A stretch of 64,000 nucleotides of DNA from DATBGZ01 sp036557785 (GCA_036557785.1 DATBGZ010000066.1:1-64000), one strand, 5' to 3'; shown: positions 26,039-34,979, counted from the stretch's first letter. Notes: a model not told the origin generated them from the sequence alone. Made by a program: numbers and translations.

Positions 26039-27337
26039 ATGGCCCGGCCGCCCGTCCCGCCCTTTCTCTGGGGCGTCTCAACCTCCGCGTACCAGATCGA
26101 GGGCGCGGTCGCGACCGACGGTCGTGGCCCATCGATCTGGGACACCTTCGCCCACGAGCCGGGTCGCATCGTCACCGGCGAGACCGGTGACGTCGCCTGC
26201 GACCACTACCACCGCTACGCCGAGGACGTCGCGCTCATGGCGGGCCTGGGCGTCAACGCGTACCGGTTCTCGGTCGCGTGGTCGCGCGTGCAGCCCGCGG
26301 GCGCCGGCCGGGTCAACGCGCGCGGTCTGGACTTCTACCGGCGTCTCGTCGACGAGCTGCTCGCGGCCGGCATCGCCCCGGTCCTGACGCTCTACCACTG
26401 GGATCTGCCGCAGCCGTTGCAGGACGAGGGCGGATGGCTGAACCGGGACACGGCCGGGCGCTTCGCCGAGTACGCCGGCATCGTGGCGGACGCGCTCGGC
26501 GACCGGGTCGCGCTGTGGGTCACCCTCAACGAGCCGTTCGTGCACATGGTCTACGGCTACGCGTACGGCACCCACGCCCCGGGCCAGACACTCCTCTTCG
26601 ACGCCCTGCCGACGGCCCACCACCAGCTACTCGGGCACGGTCTGGCGGTCGCGGCGCTGCGTGCCCGTACGGCCGCGCCCATCACGCTCGCGAACAACTA
26701 CTCGCCGGTGGTCGTGCGGGGCGAGACCGACGCCGACCGGGCCGCCGGCGACGCCTACGATGCCCTGCACAACCGGCTGTTCACCGACCCGCTGCTCGGC
26801 CGCGGCTACCCGGACGGGTTCGACCTGCCGGTCCAGGACGGGGATCTCGAGGCCATCGCCGCCCCGATCGACGCGATCGGGGTGAACTATTACAACCCGA
26901 CCGGCATCCGGGCACCGTCCACTCCCGACAGTCCGCTGCCCTTCGACACGGTCGAGCTGGATGGCTATCCGCTCACGGACTTCGGCTGGCCGGTCGTGCC
27001 GGGCGGGTTGCGGGAGATCCTTACTCGGCTGCACCGCGACTACGCCCTGCCGCTCTACGTGACCGAGAGCGGCTGTGCCTACGCCGAGACGCCGGACGAC
27101 CAGCGGCGCATCGACTACCTCGCATCCCACATCGACGCGCTGCGGGCCGCCATCGACGACGGGGCGGATGTCCGGGGCTACTTCGTGTGGTCGCTCATGG
27201 ACAACTTCGAATGGGCTGAGGGTACCAGCAAGAGATTCGGGTTGGTCCACGTCGACTTCGACACCCTCGTCCGTACGCCCCGGGCCTCCTACGCCTGGTT
27301 ACGGGACCAGATCGCTTCGGCACGGGAGGCATCATGA
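26039..27337 (+). CDS. GH1 family beta-glucosidase
   Basis: A 432-residue glycoside hydrolase family 1 enzyme, cytoplasmic (no signal peptide), expected to hydrolyse beta-glucosides such as cellobiose. It has the N-terminal signature FLWGVSTSAYQIEG, the acid/base Glu in TLNEPF and the nucleophile Glu in YVTESG. The usual sequence at the nucleophile is TENG; here the Asn is Ser, a mild deviation. The aglycone-site block DNFEWAEG is intact. The ATG at 26039 follows GGAG. Its stop overlaps the MFS transporter start by 4 bp, so import and hydrolysis are coupled. Confidence 0.93.
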   Translation: MARPPVPPFLWGVSTSAYQIEGAVATDGRGPSIWDTFAHEPGRIVTGETGDVACDHYHRYAEDVALMAGLGVNAYRFSVAWSRVQPAGAGRVNARGLDFYRRLVDELLAAGIAPVLTLYHWDLPQPLQDEGGWLNRDTAGRFAEYAGIVADALGDRVALWVTLNEPFVHMVYGYAYGTHAPGQTLLFDALPTAHHQLLGHGLAVAALRARTAAPITLANNYSPVVVRGETDADRAAGDAYDALHNRLFTDPLLGRGYPDGFDLPVQDGDLEAIAAPIDAIGVNYYNPTGIRAPSTPDSPLPFDTVELDGYPLTDFGWPVVPGGLREILTRLHRDYALPLYVTESGCAYAETPDDQRRIDYLASHIDALRAAIDDGADVRGYFVWSLMDNFEWAEGTSKRFGLVHVDFDTLVRTPRASYAWLRDQIASAREAS

Positions 27338-28599
27338 CGGCCCAGCCCCAGGAGACGCTGGCACAGCCGCGACCGGCGGCGCTCGCCGAGCCGACGACGC
27401 CGGTGCGGGCCCGCTGGGTCGCCCTGCTCGTGCTCGCCAACCTCGCCGTGTGGATGGGCTTCTTCACCCCGATCCAGGAACTGCTGCCCAACCAGGTCGA
27501 CGCGATCGACCACGCCAACAAGGTGACCATGCTCGGTTGGGTCACCGGCGCGGGTGCTCTCGCCGCGCTCCTGGCCAACCCGATTGCCGGGGCGCTGTCG
27601 GACCGTACCGCCGGCCGGTTCGGCCGCCGGCATCCCTGGACCCTTGGCGGCGCGCTCATCGGCGCGGGCGGGCTCGTGCTGCTGTCGACGCAACAGACGA
27701 TCGTCGGTGTCGCCCTGTGCTGGGTCGCCGTGCAGGTCTGCTTCAACGGGATGCTCGCCGCGCTGACCGCGGCGGTGCCGGATCGGGTGCCGGTCAACCA
27801 GCGCGGTGCGGTCTCCGGCTGGGTCGGCATCCCGCAGGTGCTCGGCGTGGTCCTCGGGGTCGTGCTGGTCACCACGGTCTTCACCGGGATCCGAGCCGGG
27901 TACCTCGCGGTCGCCGTGGCGGTGGCGGTGCTGGTGGTGCCGTTCGTCCTGTTCAGCCGGGACGACCGGCTGCCGCGCGAGCACCGCCCGCGGTTGTCCT
28001 GGCGCTCGTTCTGGGTCAGCCCGCGGCGGTACCCCGACTTCGCCTGGACGTTCGGCACCCGGTTCCTGGTCCAGCTCGGCAACTCGCTCGGCACGCTCTA
28101 CCTGCTCTACTTCCTTCAGGACCGGGTCGGTCTGGCCGAGGGGGACGAGGCGAACAACGGCCTGCTCGTGCTCATCCTCATCTATACCGCCGGGATCATG
28201 GCGACGACCGTCGTCGCGGGCCGGATCTCCGACCGCTCCGGCCGCCGCAAGCGGCACGTCATCGTCGCGGGTGTGGTGATGGCGGTCGCCGCGGTCATCC
28301 TCGCGGTCTGGCCGGTCTGGATCGCGGCGATGATCGCGGCAGCGGTCATGGGCGCCGGGTTCGGGATATACGTGTCGGTCGATCAGGCGCTCATCACCCA
28401 GGTGCTGCCGGCCGCCACCGGCCGGGCCAAGGACCTTGGCATCATCAATATCGCGAACTCCGCGCCCCAGGTGCTCGGCCCGACCATCGCCGCACCCGTG
28501 GTCGCCCATCTCGGGGGCTACCCCGTGCTCTACGGCCTGACCGCCGTGGTCACTCTGCTCGGCGGCGTCTTCATCTACCGGGTACGATCCGTCCCCTGA
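27334..28599 (+). CDS. MFS sugar transporter
   Basis: A 421-residue major facilitator with 12 predicted TM helices and the loop 2-3 motif GALSDRTAGRFGRRHPW, a signature shared with disaccharide/glucoside transporters (SLC45/GPH-like). A second equivalent, GRISDRSGRRKRH, lies at loop 8-9, confirming the two-half duplication. Coupling to the GH1 gene points to uptake of a beta-glucoside. Its last 25 bp overlap a small convergent lipoprotein frame. Confidence 0.9.
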   Translation: MTAQPQETLAQPRPAALAEPTTPVRARWVALLVLANLAVWMGFFTPIQELLPNQVDAIDHANKVTMLGWVTGAGALAALLANPIAGALSDRTAGRFGRRHPWTLGGALIGAGGLVLLSTQQTIVGVALCWVAVQVCFNGMLAALTAAVPDRVPVNQRGAVSGWVGIPQVLGVVLGVVLVTTVFTGIRAGYLAVAVAVAVLVVPFVLFSRDDRLPREHRPRLSWRSFWVSPRRYPDFAWTFGTRFLVQLGNSLGTLYLLYFLQDRVGLAEGDEANNGLLVLILIYTAGIMATTVVAGRISDRSGRRKRHVIVAGVVMAVAAVILAVWPVWIAAMIAAAVMGAGFGIYVSVDQALITQVLPAATGRAKDLGIINIANSAPQVLGPTIAAPVVAHLGGYPVLYGLTAVVTLLGGVFIYRVRSVP

Positions 28600-28808
28600 C
28601 CGGCCCAGTCCGTCGCGCCATGGCAACCAAATGCCGCTCGTACGGTGGCGAACCGGCTGTCCACCTCGAAGCCCGGTCCGGGGGTTGGGGTCGCGTTCGG
28701 TGGCGTCGAAGACTCGGAGGCGACAGGAGCGCCGGTCGCGCAGCCGGCCACGAGCAGCAAAGAAACGAACACCAAGACTCTGCGCAGGGTGAAGCTCCTT
28801 AGCGACAC
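28575..28808 (-). CDS. Possible small lipoprotein, 77 residues
   Basis: A short frame from a GTG at 28808 encodes a basic start, a hydrophobic run and the lipobox LLLVAGCA, followed by a Ser/Thr/Pro-rich tail of about 50 residues. AAGGAG lies inside the frame near 28798, suggesting that the true start may be a later TTG or GTG just ahead of the hydrophobic run. The lipobox is convincing; the rest looks like a truncated remnant. It overlaps the MFS gene end, which is unusual. It could be a real small lipoprotein or the decayed 5-prime end of a larger one. Confidence 0.45.
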   Translation of the reverse strand: MSLRSFTLRRVLVFVSLLLVAGCATGAPVASESSTPPNATPTPGPGFEVDSRFATVRAAFGCHGATDWAGQGTDRTR

Positions 28809-28879
28809 TTGATCAAGGTAGATGCATCGTTGCGTGGAGCGTAGAACCGGCGTCTGTCGGGGTCAAGTAGGATCTTGGC

Positions 28880-29857
28880 ATGCGGCAGCGGACTCTGGGA
28901 CGGACGGGCCGGCGCGTCGGCGAGGTGGGGCTCGGGGCATGGCAGCTCGGCGCGGACTGGGGCTCGGTGGGCGACCCCCTCGGCGTCATCGCGGCGGCGG
29001 TCGACTCCGGTGTCACGTTCATCGATACCGCAGACGTCTATGGCGACGGGCGCAGCGAGAAGCTCATCGGCGAGTTCCTGCGCAGGCACCCGGATGCGGG
29101 CCTCACCGTCGCGACGAAGATGGGGCGCCGGGTGGCGCAGGTCCCGGAGAACTACGCCCTGGCCAACTTCCGGGCCTGGACCGACCGGTCCCGCGCCAAC
29201 CTCGGAGTCGACGTGCTCGACCTGGTGCAACTGCACTGCCCACCGACGGCCGTCTATGACAACGACCAGGTCTTCGACGCCCTGGACACCCTCGTCGCCG
29301 AGCATCGCGTCGCGGCCTACGGCGTGAGTGTCGAGACCCGGGCGGAGGCGCTGCGCGCCATCGCGCGCCCCGGGGTGGCGACCGTACAGATCATCCTCAA
29401 CATGCTGCGCCTCGGCCCGCTCGATGAGGTCCTTCCGGCGGCGCAGCGGGCCGGCGTCGGGATCATCGCCCGGGTGCCGCTGGCGAGTGGGCTGCTCTCG
29501 GGTCGCTACCACGCCGCGACCACTTTCGCCGCCGACGATCACCGCAGCTACAACCGCCACGGCGAGGCGTTCGACGTGGGGGAGACGTTCTCGGGCGTGC
29601 CCTACGAGGTCGGACTCGATGCGGTGCAACGGTTGCACGCGTTGCTGCCCCAGGACGCATCGATGGCCGCCTTCGCCTTGCGGTGGATACTGGACCAGCC
29701 CGGGGTGAGCGTGGTGATCCCGGGGGCGCGCACGGGCGAGCAGGCTCTGGGCAACGCGGCCGCGGCGGACCTGCCACCGCTGGACGACGCGGCGCTCGCG
29801 GGAGTGCGCGCGATCTATGACGAACGTGTGGCACCGCTGGTGGCGGCCCGCTGGTAG
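28880..29857 (+). CDS. Aldo/keto reductase
   Basis: A 325-residue (alpha/beta)8 NADPH-dependent aldo/keto reductase. Catalytic tetrad residues are visible: Asp and Tyr in FIDTADVYGDG (about 49-59), Lys in VATKMG, and His in LVQLHCP. The cofactor end has VVIPGARTGEQ. It belongs to the YghZ/YdhF-like branch common in actinomycetes; the physiological substrate is unknown. It stands alone upstream of the antiporter pair. Confidence 0.9.
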   Translation: MRQRTLGRTGRRVGEVGLGAWQLGADWGSVGDPLGVIAAAVDSGVTFIDTADVYGDGRSEKLIGEFLRRHPDAGLTVATKMGRRVAQVPENYALANFRAWTDRSRANLGVDVLDLVQLHCPPTAVYDNDQVFDALDTLVAEHRVAAYGVSVETRAEALRAIARPGVATVQIILNMLRLGPLDEVLPAAQRAGVGIIARVPLASGLLSGRYHAATTFAADDHRSYNRHGEAFDVGETFSGVPYEVGLDAVQRLHALLPQDASMAAFALRWILDQPGVSVVIPGARTGEQALGNAAAADLPPLDDAALAGVRAIYDERVAPLVAARW

Positions 29858-29908
29858 GGGACAGGACGTGTCAGGGTATGGGAGCACGCGCGACATGGAG
29901 GTGATGCG

Positions 29909-30391
29909 GTGGAGGTCGAGCGGACGGCGTTGCCGGGAATCGGTCTGCGTCATGAGTTCTACACAGGGAAGGGCCAGCACGCTGCGGTCGTCTCGCACGT
30001 CTCCGGTCGACGCGACATCGTCATCTACCGGCAGCACGACCCGGACTCGGTCGCCGCGACGTTGAGCCTGTCGACCGACGAGGCGAACGGCGTCGCGGAG
30101 CTGCTCGGCACCGCGAGGATCGTCGAACGCCTCGCCGACCTGCAGCGACAGGTGGTCGGGCTCTCGACGGTGCAGGTGCCGGTGACCGCCGGATCCCCCT
30201 ACGACGGCCGTGCCCTCGGCGACACGCGGGCCCGCACCCGTACCGGCGCCTCCATCGTCGCCGTGGTGCGCGCCGAAACCATCATCGGCAGCCCGCGCCC
30301 CGACTTCGTCTTTCACCCCGGTGACCTCGTCATCGTCGTCGGCACGGACGAGGGGACCCAGGCGGCCGCCGAACTGTTCGCCCGGGGCTGA
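29909..30391 (+). CDS. TrkA-C regulatory subunit of a K+/H+ antiporter (KhtT-like)
   Basis: A 160-residue cytoplasmic protein: an N-terminal beta-rich domain (about 1-65) and a C-terminal RCK_C/TrkA-C domain (about 80-158, with VVRAETIIGSPRPDFVFHPGD). This is the KhtT layout, in which the subunit binds nucleotide or cyclic di-AMP and gates the membrane partner. It starts at a GTG after a GGAGGTGAT Shine-Dalgarno region and lies 8 bp before the antiporter gene. Confidence 0.85.
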   Translation: MEVERTALPGIGLRHEFYTGKGQHAAVVSHVSGRRDIVIYRQHDPDSVAATLSLSTDEANGVAELLGTARIVERLADLQRQVVGLSTVQVPVTAGSPYDGRALGDTRARTRTGASIVAVVRAETIIGSPRPDFVFHPGDLVIVVGTDEGTQAAAELFARG

Positions 30392-30399
30392 GGCCGGCG

Positions 30400-31611
30400 A
30401 TGGACGGTGCCACCGCGCTCATCGAGATTGGTGCGGTGATCCTGGGCCTCGGCCTGCTCGCCGCGATCGCCCTGCGCGCTGGGATCTCGCCCATTCCGCT
30501 GTACCTGCTGGCCGGCCTCGCCTTCGGCACGGGCGGCGTGGTCCCCCTAGCGACCAGCGAGGAGTTCACCGCCACCGGAGCCGAGATCGGCGTGGTCCTG
30601 CTGCTGTTCACGCTCGGCCTGGAGTACACCGCCCCGGAGCTCGTCGGGACCCTGCGTACCAACCTGCCCGCGGGCCTGGTCGATCTCGTGCTCAACGCCG
30701 CGCCCGGTGCCGCCGCGGCGCTCATCCTCGGCTGGGGACCGGTCGCGGCCGTGGCGCTGGCCGGCATCACGTACGGCACCTCCTCCGGTATCACCGCCAA
30801 GGTGCTCTCCGACCTGCAGTGGCTCGGTAACCGCGAGGTGCCCGTGGTCCTCTCGCTGCTGGTCTTCGAAGACCTGACGATGGCGCTCTATCTGCCGATC
30901 CTCACCGCGCTGCTCGCCGGCGTCAGCCTGGTCGCCGGCGCCACGACGCTCGCCGTGGCCGCCTTGGCGGTCACCGTGATCCTGGTCATCGCGCTGCGCT
31001 ACGGCCGGTTCGTGGAGAAGTTCGTCGCCTCGCCGAACGAGGAGGTGTTGCTGCTCAAGGCCCTGGGCCTGACCGTGCTCGTGGCCGGCTTCGCCCAGGC
31101 GCTGGGGGTGTCGGATGCGGTCGGCGCGTTCCTGGTCGGCATCGCCCTCTCCGGCCCGCTGGCGCACCAGGCGCGGGCCCTGCTCGCCCCGCTGCGTGAC
31201 CTGTTCGCTGCGGTGTTCTTCGTCTTCTTCGGGCTGCACACCGATCCGCGCGCGCTGCCGCCGGTGTTGCCCGCGGCGGTCGTGCTCGCGGTGGCGGGCA
31301 TCATCACGAAGCTGCTCGTCGGCTGGTGGGCGGCCGGGCGCGCCAAGGTGGGCCCGCTCGGTCGGGCTCGCGCCGGGATCGCGCTCGTGCCCCGCGGGGA
31401 GTTCAACATCGTCATCGCCGGCCTCGCCGTGAGCGCGGGCATCCGCAGCGAACTCGGCCCCCTCGCCACGGCGTACGTCCTGGTGCTCGCCGTGGTCGGC
31501 CCGCTCGCGGCCCGCGCGGTCGAGCCGATCTACACCTGGGCGGGGCGTCGCCGGGGCCGGAACCGGGGCAGCGCCGACGAACCGTCTGCGCCGGCGTTGT
31601 CACAGGACTGA
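30400..31611 (+). CDS. CPA2-type cation:proton antiporter (KhtU/KefB-like)
   Basis: A 403-residue integral membrane protein with about 12-13 TM helices of the monovalent cation:proton antiporter-2 family. The diagnostic helix-5 region has VFEDLTMALYLP, carrying the Asp that exchanges the cation, and a Gly-rich core GVSDAVGAFLVGIALSG. There is no RCK domain of its own, because the preceding gene supplies it. Expected role: K+/H+ exchange for pH or toxic-metabolite stress. Confidence 0.9.
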   Translation: MDGATALIEIGAVILGLGLLAAIALRAGISPIPLYLLAGLAFGTGGVVPLATSEEFTATGAEIGVVLLLFTLGLEYTAPELVGTLRTNLPAGLVDLVLNAAPGAAAALILGWGPVAAVALAGITYGTSSGITAKVLSDLQWLGNREVPVVLSLLVFEDLTMALYLPILTALLAGVSLVAGATTLAVAALAVTVILVIALRYGRFVEKFVASPNEEVLLLKALGLTVLVAGFAQALGVSDAVGAFLVGIALSGPLAHQARALLAPLRDLFAAVFFVFFGLHTDPRALPPVLPAAVVLAVAGIITKLLVGWWAAGRAKVGPLGRARAGIALVPRGEFNIVIAGLAVSAGIRSELGPLATAYVLVLAVVGPLAARAVEPIYTWAGRRRGRNRGSADEPSAPALSQD

Positions 31612-31674
31612 CATCTTGTCGCCGGGCAACGGCCATTCGCCTGACCGAGATTCGTCTGGAGGCGCTGACGGGGG

Positions 31675-31700
31675 GATGGCAACCGGGTACCGGTGCCATC
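31675..31700. terminator. Hairpin after the antiporter operon
   Basis: GATGGCA (31675-31681) pairs exactly with TGCCATC (31694-31700) around a GC-rich 12-base loop. It lies between the antiporter stop and the STAS gene, so it may act as terminator or attenuator. Confidence 0.45.
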
Positions 31701-31736
31701 GCAGGGTCTTCAGCCCGCAGCCAAGGAGTGAGGACG

Positions 31737-32069
31737 TTGACGGACATCGCGTCGTCCATCGACCGGCCGTCGGTGACGTCGCTGGTCGAGATCGTGGTGG
31801 ACGAGGATCTGACGGCTGAGGCCGCGGTCCGCTTGCACGGCCGGCTCGCCGACGCCTGGCGGCTCCGGCCCGCACAGCTCGTCGTCGATCTCTCCGGCTG
31901 TGGCTACGCCGATGCGTTAGCCATCGACGTCCTCCTCAATGCTCACCGCCAGGCCTACCAGGCGGGCGGGCGGCTGACCCTGCGCAGCCCGTCCGAACGG
32001 GTGCTGCGCCTGCTGCACCTCGCCCGGGTCCACCACGTCTTCCACATCGTCGGTGCGTCCGGCTGCTGA
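31737..32069 (+). CDS. STAS-domain protein (anti-sigma-factor antagonist-like)
   Basis: A 110-residue single STAS domain. The strand-helix core LVVDLSGCGYADALAIDVLL places Ala where phosphorylatable antagonists (SpoIIAA/RsbV) usually have Ser in the motif DxSGxxxxDSSGL. It may therefore not be switchable by phosphorylation. A TTG at 31737 is preferred as start because AAGGAG lies 8 bp upstream; a GTG at 31728 is too close to it. No kinase or phosphatase partner is adjacent. Confidence 0.7.
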   Translation: MTDIASSIDRPSVTSLVEIVVDEDLTAEAAVRLHGRLADAWRLRPAQLVVDLSGCGYADALAIDVLLNAHRQAYQAGGRLTLRSPSERVLRLLHLARVHHVFHIVGASGC

Positions 32070-32090
32070 GCCGCGATCAGGGTCCGGCGT

Positions 32091-32672
32091 TCAGGACGTC
32101 ACGATCAGGGTCTGGTAGTCCTTCATCCTCAGTGGAGTGTCGGTCTGGGAACCGTCTCCGCGGGGCACTGAGGCGCGCACCCCTCCGCTGACGAAGACGA
32201 CAGCCGTGACGTCCTCGCGGGCGGTCAGGGTGCAGACGATCTGGCCGATCGGCAGCACCTGGCTCACCTGCGGGCCCCCGTCCGTGCCGGTGTTGGCCAG
32301 GGTGACCGTGGCGAGACCGCCGGCGACATCGACGCCCTCGACCATCGAGGTCCCGGCCAGCGCGTTGCCGAGACCCTTGCCCTGCTCGGCCGCGGTCGGC
32401 ACGGCGGCGAGGTCCGCGAGCAGCGTCTGCACGTTAGGCAGCACGGCGACGGGTCGCGTCACCCGGAACAGGTTGCTGTCCTTGGTCAGGTACAGGACCT
32501 CCATCAACTCGCCGGGCTCCGGGCTGGGCGGTGGCGGTGAGGAGGTGCCGCTGCCATACGGGTACGGCGGCGCCACGCCGTGCGGCTGCGCATCGGCGGG
32601 GATCCCGCATGCCGCGGCCACGAACAGCAGCGCCAGCGCGGCGCTGGCGAGCACGCTGACCCGTCGGTTCAT
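32091..32672 (-). CDS. GerMN-domain lipoprotein (LpqB-like, short)
   Basis: A 193-residue lipoprotein: basic N-terminus, hydrophobic stretch, lipobox VAAACG (Cys about 22), Pro/Ser linker, then a GerMN domain (about 56-190, with MEVLYLTKDSNLFRV, GVDVAGGLATVTL and QIVCTLT). It overlaps the kinase gene by 4 bp. In mtrAB-lpqB operons the lipoprotein modulates the sensor kinase from outside; here only the GerMN part is present, without LpqB's beta-propeller. Confidence 0.82.
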   Translation of the reverse strand: MNRRVSVLASAALALLFVAAACGIPADAQPHGVAPPYPYGSGTSSPPPPSPEPGELMEVLYLTKDSNLFRVTRPVAVLPNVQTLLADLAAVPTAAEQGKGLGNALAGTSMVEGVDVAGGLATVTLANTGTDGGPQVSQVLPIGQIVCTLTAREDVTAVVFVSGGVRASVPRGDGSQTDTPLRMKDYQTLIVTS

Positions 32673-34228
32673 GCCGGCCCCCGGGCGAGTTCGACGCGGA
32701 AGCGTGCCCCGCCGCCGGGGCGGTCGAGCACGCTGACCCGGCCGTCATGGCTCTCCGCGAGCCGCGCCACGATGGCTAGTCCGAGCCCCGCGCCATCGGT
32801 GTCGCCACGGCTGGCCGCGGTGGCTCCGCGCACGAACGGTCGGAAGATGAGCTCACGGTTCTCCGGCAGCACGCCCGGCCCGACGTCGTCGACCTCGATG
32901 ACGTTGAAGGCCCGGGTGCGGCGAAGCCGCACGGCGACCGCGCCACCGCCGTGACGCTCCGCGTTCTCCAGCAGGTTGCCGATGATCTGCTCCACGCGCC
33001 GGGCGTCGACGCACCACCGCTGCGCCGTGCCGGCGGGCATCCGCACGATGGACGGGTTGATGCCGCGCGAGCGGCACTGGTTGCGGGCGAGGGTTCGGAT
33101 GTCCACATCGGACAGATCGAGTGCGCTGTCGGCGCGGGTGATCTCGAGCAGGTCGGTGACGAGGTGCTGGAAGCGGTCGACCTCCTCCACCACGAGCTGG
33201 GCCGCCACGCAACTGCGCTCGTCGAGGTGGTCGCGGCGCCGGCTCAGCACCGCGGCCGCGGCGGCCAGCGTCTGCAGCGGCGAGCGTAGCTCGTGGCTCA
33301 CGTCGGCCGCGAACCGTCGGTCGCGCTCGATGCGTCTCTGCAACTGGTCGACCATATCGTTGAACGACGAGGTGAGTCGCTCGAGGTCGGGCTCTGCGCC
33401 GGCGTTGAGGCGCGCGTTCAGGTCCCCCGCCGCGATGCCGCGGGCCGCCTCCGCGACGGAGACGAGTGGCCGCAGCGCGCGCCGGCCCGTGTACCAACCG
33501 AGGCCGGCGCCGGCCAGGGTCACCCCACCGGCCACAAGACTGAGCACGAGCCCGACCAGGTTCAGCGTCCGCTCCGGCTCGGACAGCGACACGATCTCGT
33601 AGTACTGGGAGGTGTCCGACAGCCAGATGCCGATGACGAGTGCCGGACCCGTCGCGGTCCGCACCCGCTGCGCCGCGGACTGGCCCGTCTCGACCATCTG
33701 CTGGAGCCCGATCGGGATGTCGTGGTCCGCGCTGGTGTCCGTGCTCACCGCGAACCAGGCGCCGTCCTGATGCAGCACTGCGCGCCGCCCCGCGCCCGTG
33801 TTGAGCTTCCCGAGCGCGTCAGCGGGATCGCTGGCCGGCCCGAGCTGTGCCTTCACAAAGCCCGCGTCGAAGCCCGCGGCCCGGACCGCCGAGTGCTCCC
33901 GGTCGGCGAGCACCGAGGTGCGGATCAGCTCGTACGACAGCGTCGCGATCGTGGCCGAGAGCATGAGGGCGCCCACGGCAAGGGTCGCCGTGACCCGCGC
34001 CCGCATGCCGATGTGCCGGATCCCGGTGCGGCGTACCGCTTGGGCGACGAGACGGCGCGCACGGGCCGGCAGTGTCCGGGCCCACGACACGCGGGGCAGT
34101 GTGATGCGGGGCAGCGTAACGCGGGACGGCGCGGCGCGAGCCGGTGTCACGCGGGGCAGTGGCGCCCGCGGCCGCGGCACGCGAGCCAGCAACGCCCGCG
34201 GCGGTGGCACGCGCGGCATTCGGATCAT
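32669..34228 (-). CDS. HAMP sensor histidine kinase with pentapeptide-repeat N-terminus (MtrB-like)
   Basis: A 519-residue kinase. Residues 1-50 are a basic Pro/Arg tail of about ten five-residue units such as LPRVT and LPRIT, encoded by a 15-bp minisatellite. TM1 is at about 78-98, an extracellular sensor of about 130 residues follows, TM2 is at about 215-240, then HAMP (RRALRPLVSVAEAARGI). The HisKA His is in SHELRSPLQTL, N-box NLLENAERHG, G1 box DDVGPGV. It overlaps the regulator by ATGA and is coupled to the GerMN lipoprotein in the same way. The order regulator, kinase, lipoprotein copies mtrA-mtrB-lpqB. Confidence 0.9.
   Translation of the reverse strand: MIRMPRVPPPRALLARVPRPRAPLPRVTPARAAPSRVTLPRITLPRVSWARTLPARARRLVAQAVRRTGIRHIGMRARVTATLAVGALMLSATIATLSYELIRTSVLADREHSAVRAAGFDAGFVKAQLGPASDPADALGKLNTGAGRRAVLHQDGAWFAVSTDTSADHDIPIGLQQMVETGQSAAQRVRTATGPALVIGIWLSDTSQYYEIVSLSEPERTLNLVGLVLSLVAGGVTLAGAGLGWYTGRRALRPLVSVAEAARGIAAGDLNARLNAGAEPDLERLTSSFNDMVDQLQRRIERDRRFAADVSHELRSPLQTLAAAAAVLSRRRDHLDERSCVAAQLVVEEVDRFQHLVTDLLEITRADSALDLSDVDIRTLARNQCRSRGINPSIVRMPAGTAQRWCVDARRVEQIIGNLLENAERHGGGAVAVRLRRTRAFNVIEVDDVGPGVLPENRELIFRPFVRGATAASRGDTDGAGLGLAIVARLAESHDGRVSVLDRPGGGARFRVELARGPA
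34089..34223. repeat. 15-bp tandem repeat (nine units) inside the kinase gene
   Basis: Nine consecutive 15-base units run 34089-34223, for example ACGCGGGGCAGTGTG, ATGCGGGGCAGCGTA and ACGCGGGGCAGTGGC; the interior units alternate with a diverged GCCCGCGGC type. Because 15 is a multiple of three, unit gain or loss keeps the reading frame and adds or removes one pentapeptide. Likely length-variable between strains. Confidence 0.8.
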
Positions 34229-34899
34229 CGTTGCAGCTTGTAGCCGAGGCCCCGGACCGTGACGAGGCGCCGCGGCGCCGTCGTGTCGTCCTCGATCTTC
34301 TGCCGCAACCGTCCCACGTGGACGTCCACCAGACGCTCGTCGCCGAACTCGTACTCCCACACGCGGGAGAGCAGTTGCTGGCGGGACAGCACCTGGCCGG
34401 CGTGCTGACCCAGCTCACAGAGGAGCAGGAACTCCGTACGCGTCAGGGCGACCAGCTCGCCGCGCAGGCGCACCTCGCCCGCTTCCGGCCGGATCTCGAG
34501 GTCGCCGACCACGATCGTGCCGGTCGCGATGGGGCCGCCCCGGTTGCGCCGGCGTACCGCGCGCAACCTGGCCGAGAGCTCCTTGATCGCCACCGGTTTG
34601 ACCAGGTAGTCGTCCGCACCCGCCTCGAGCGCGGCGACGATGTCGTGCGTGTCGTCGCGGGCGCTGACCACCACGATCGTCGCGTCCCCGTCGCGCCGCA
34701 ACTGCCGTACGCACTCGAAGCCGTCGATACCGGGCAGCATCAGGTCGACCAGGACCGCATCGGCCGGCTCCGCGCGATGGGCCGCCAGACCCTCCTCGGC
34801 CGTCGTCGACCCCCGGACCGCGTAGCCCTCGTCCTCCAGGGCCAGGACCAGGGAACGCCGAATCCGGTCGTCATCCTCGATCACGAGTACGCCGCCCAC
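34225..34899 (-). CDS. OmpR/PhoB-family response regulator (MtrA-like)
   Basis: A 224-residue regulator. The receiver has the acidic pair EDDD near residues 7-10, phospho-acceptor Asp in AVLVDLMLPG, switch residues in VVSARD and Lys in DYLVKPV. The C-terminal winged helix has the wing and recognition helix in VWEYEFGDERLVDVHVGRLRQKI. First gene of the regulator-kinase-lipoprotein operon, transcribed leftward. It cannot be told from sequence alone whether it shares targets with a separate genuine MtrA. Confidence 0.92.
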   Translation of the reverse strand: MGGVLVIEDDDRIRRSLVLALEDEGYAVRGSTTAEEGLAAHRAEPADAVLVDLMLPGIDGFECVRQLRRDGDATIVVVSARDDTHDIVAALEAGADDYLVKPVAIKELSARLRAVRRRNRGGPIATGTIVVGDLEIRPEAGEVRLRGELVALTRTEFLLLCELGQHAGQVLSRQQLLSRVWEYEFGDERLVDVHVGRLRQKIEDDTTAPRRLVTVRGLGYKLQR

Positions 34900-34979
34900 C
34901 GAACCATCATGCCTACCGGCGGCCGGGCGGCAAGTCGACGACCCCCGACGGCCGGGTCAGGGTGGGCATCGTCACGCAA

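Noticed and set aside
34089..34223. CRISPR-like array
   Set aside because: Units are directly contiguous 15-mers with no spacers and are in frame within a gene.
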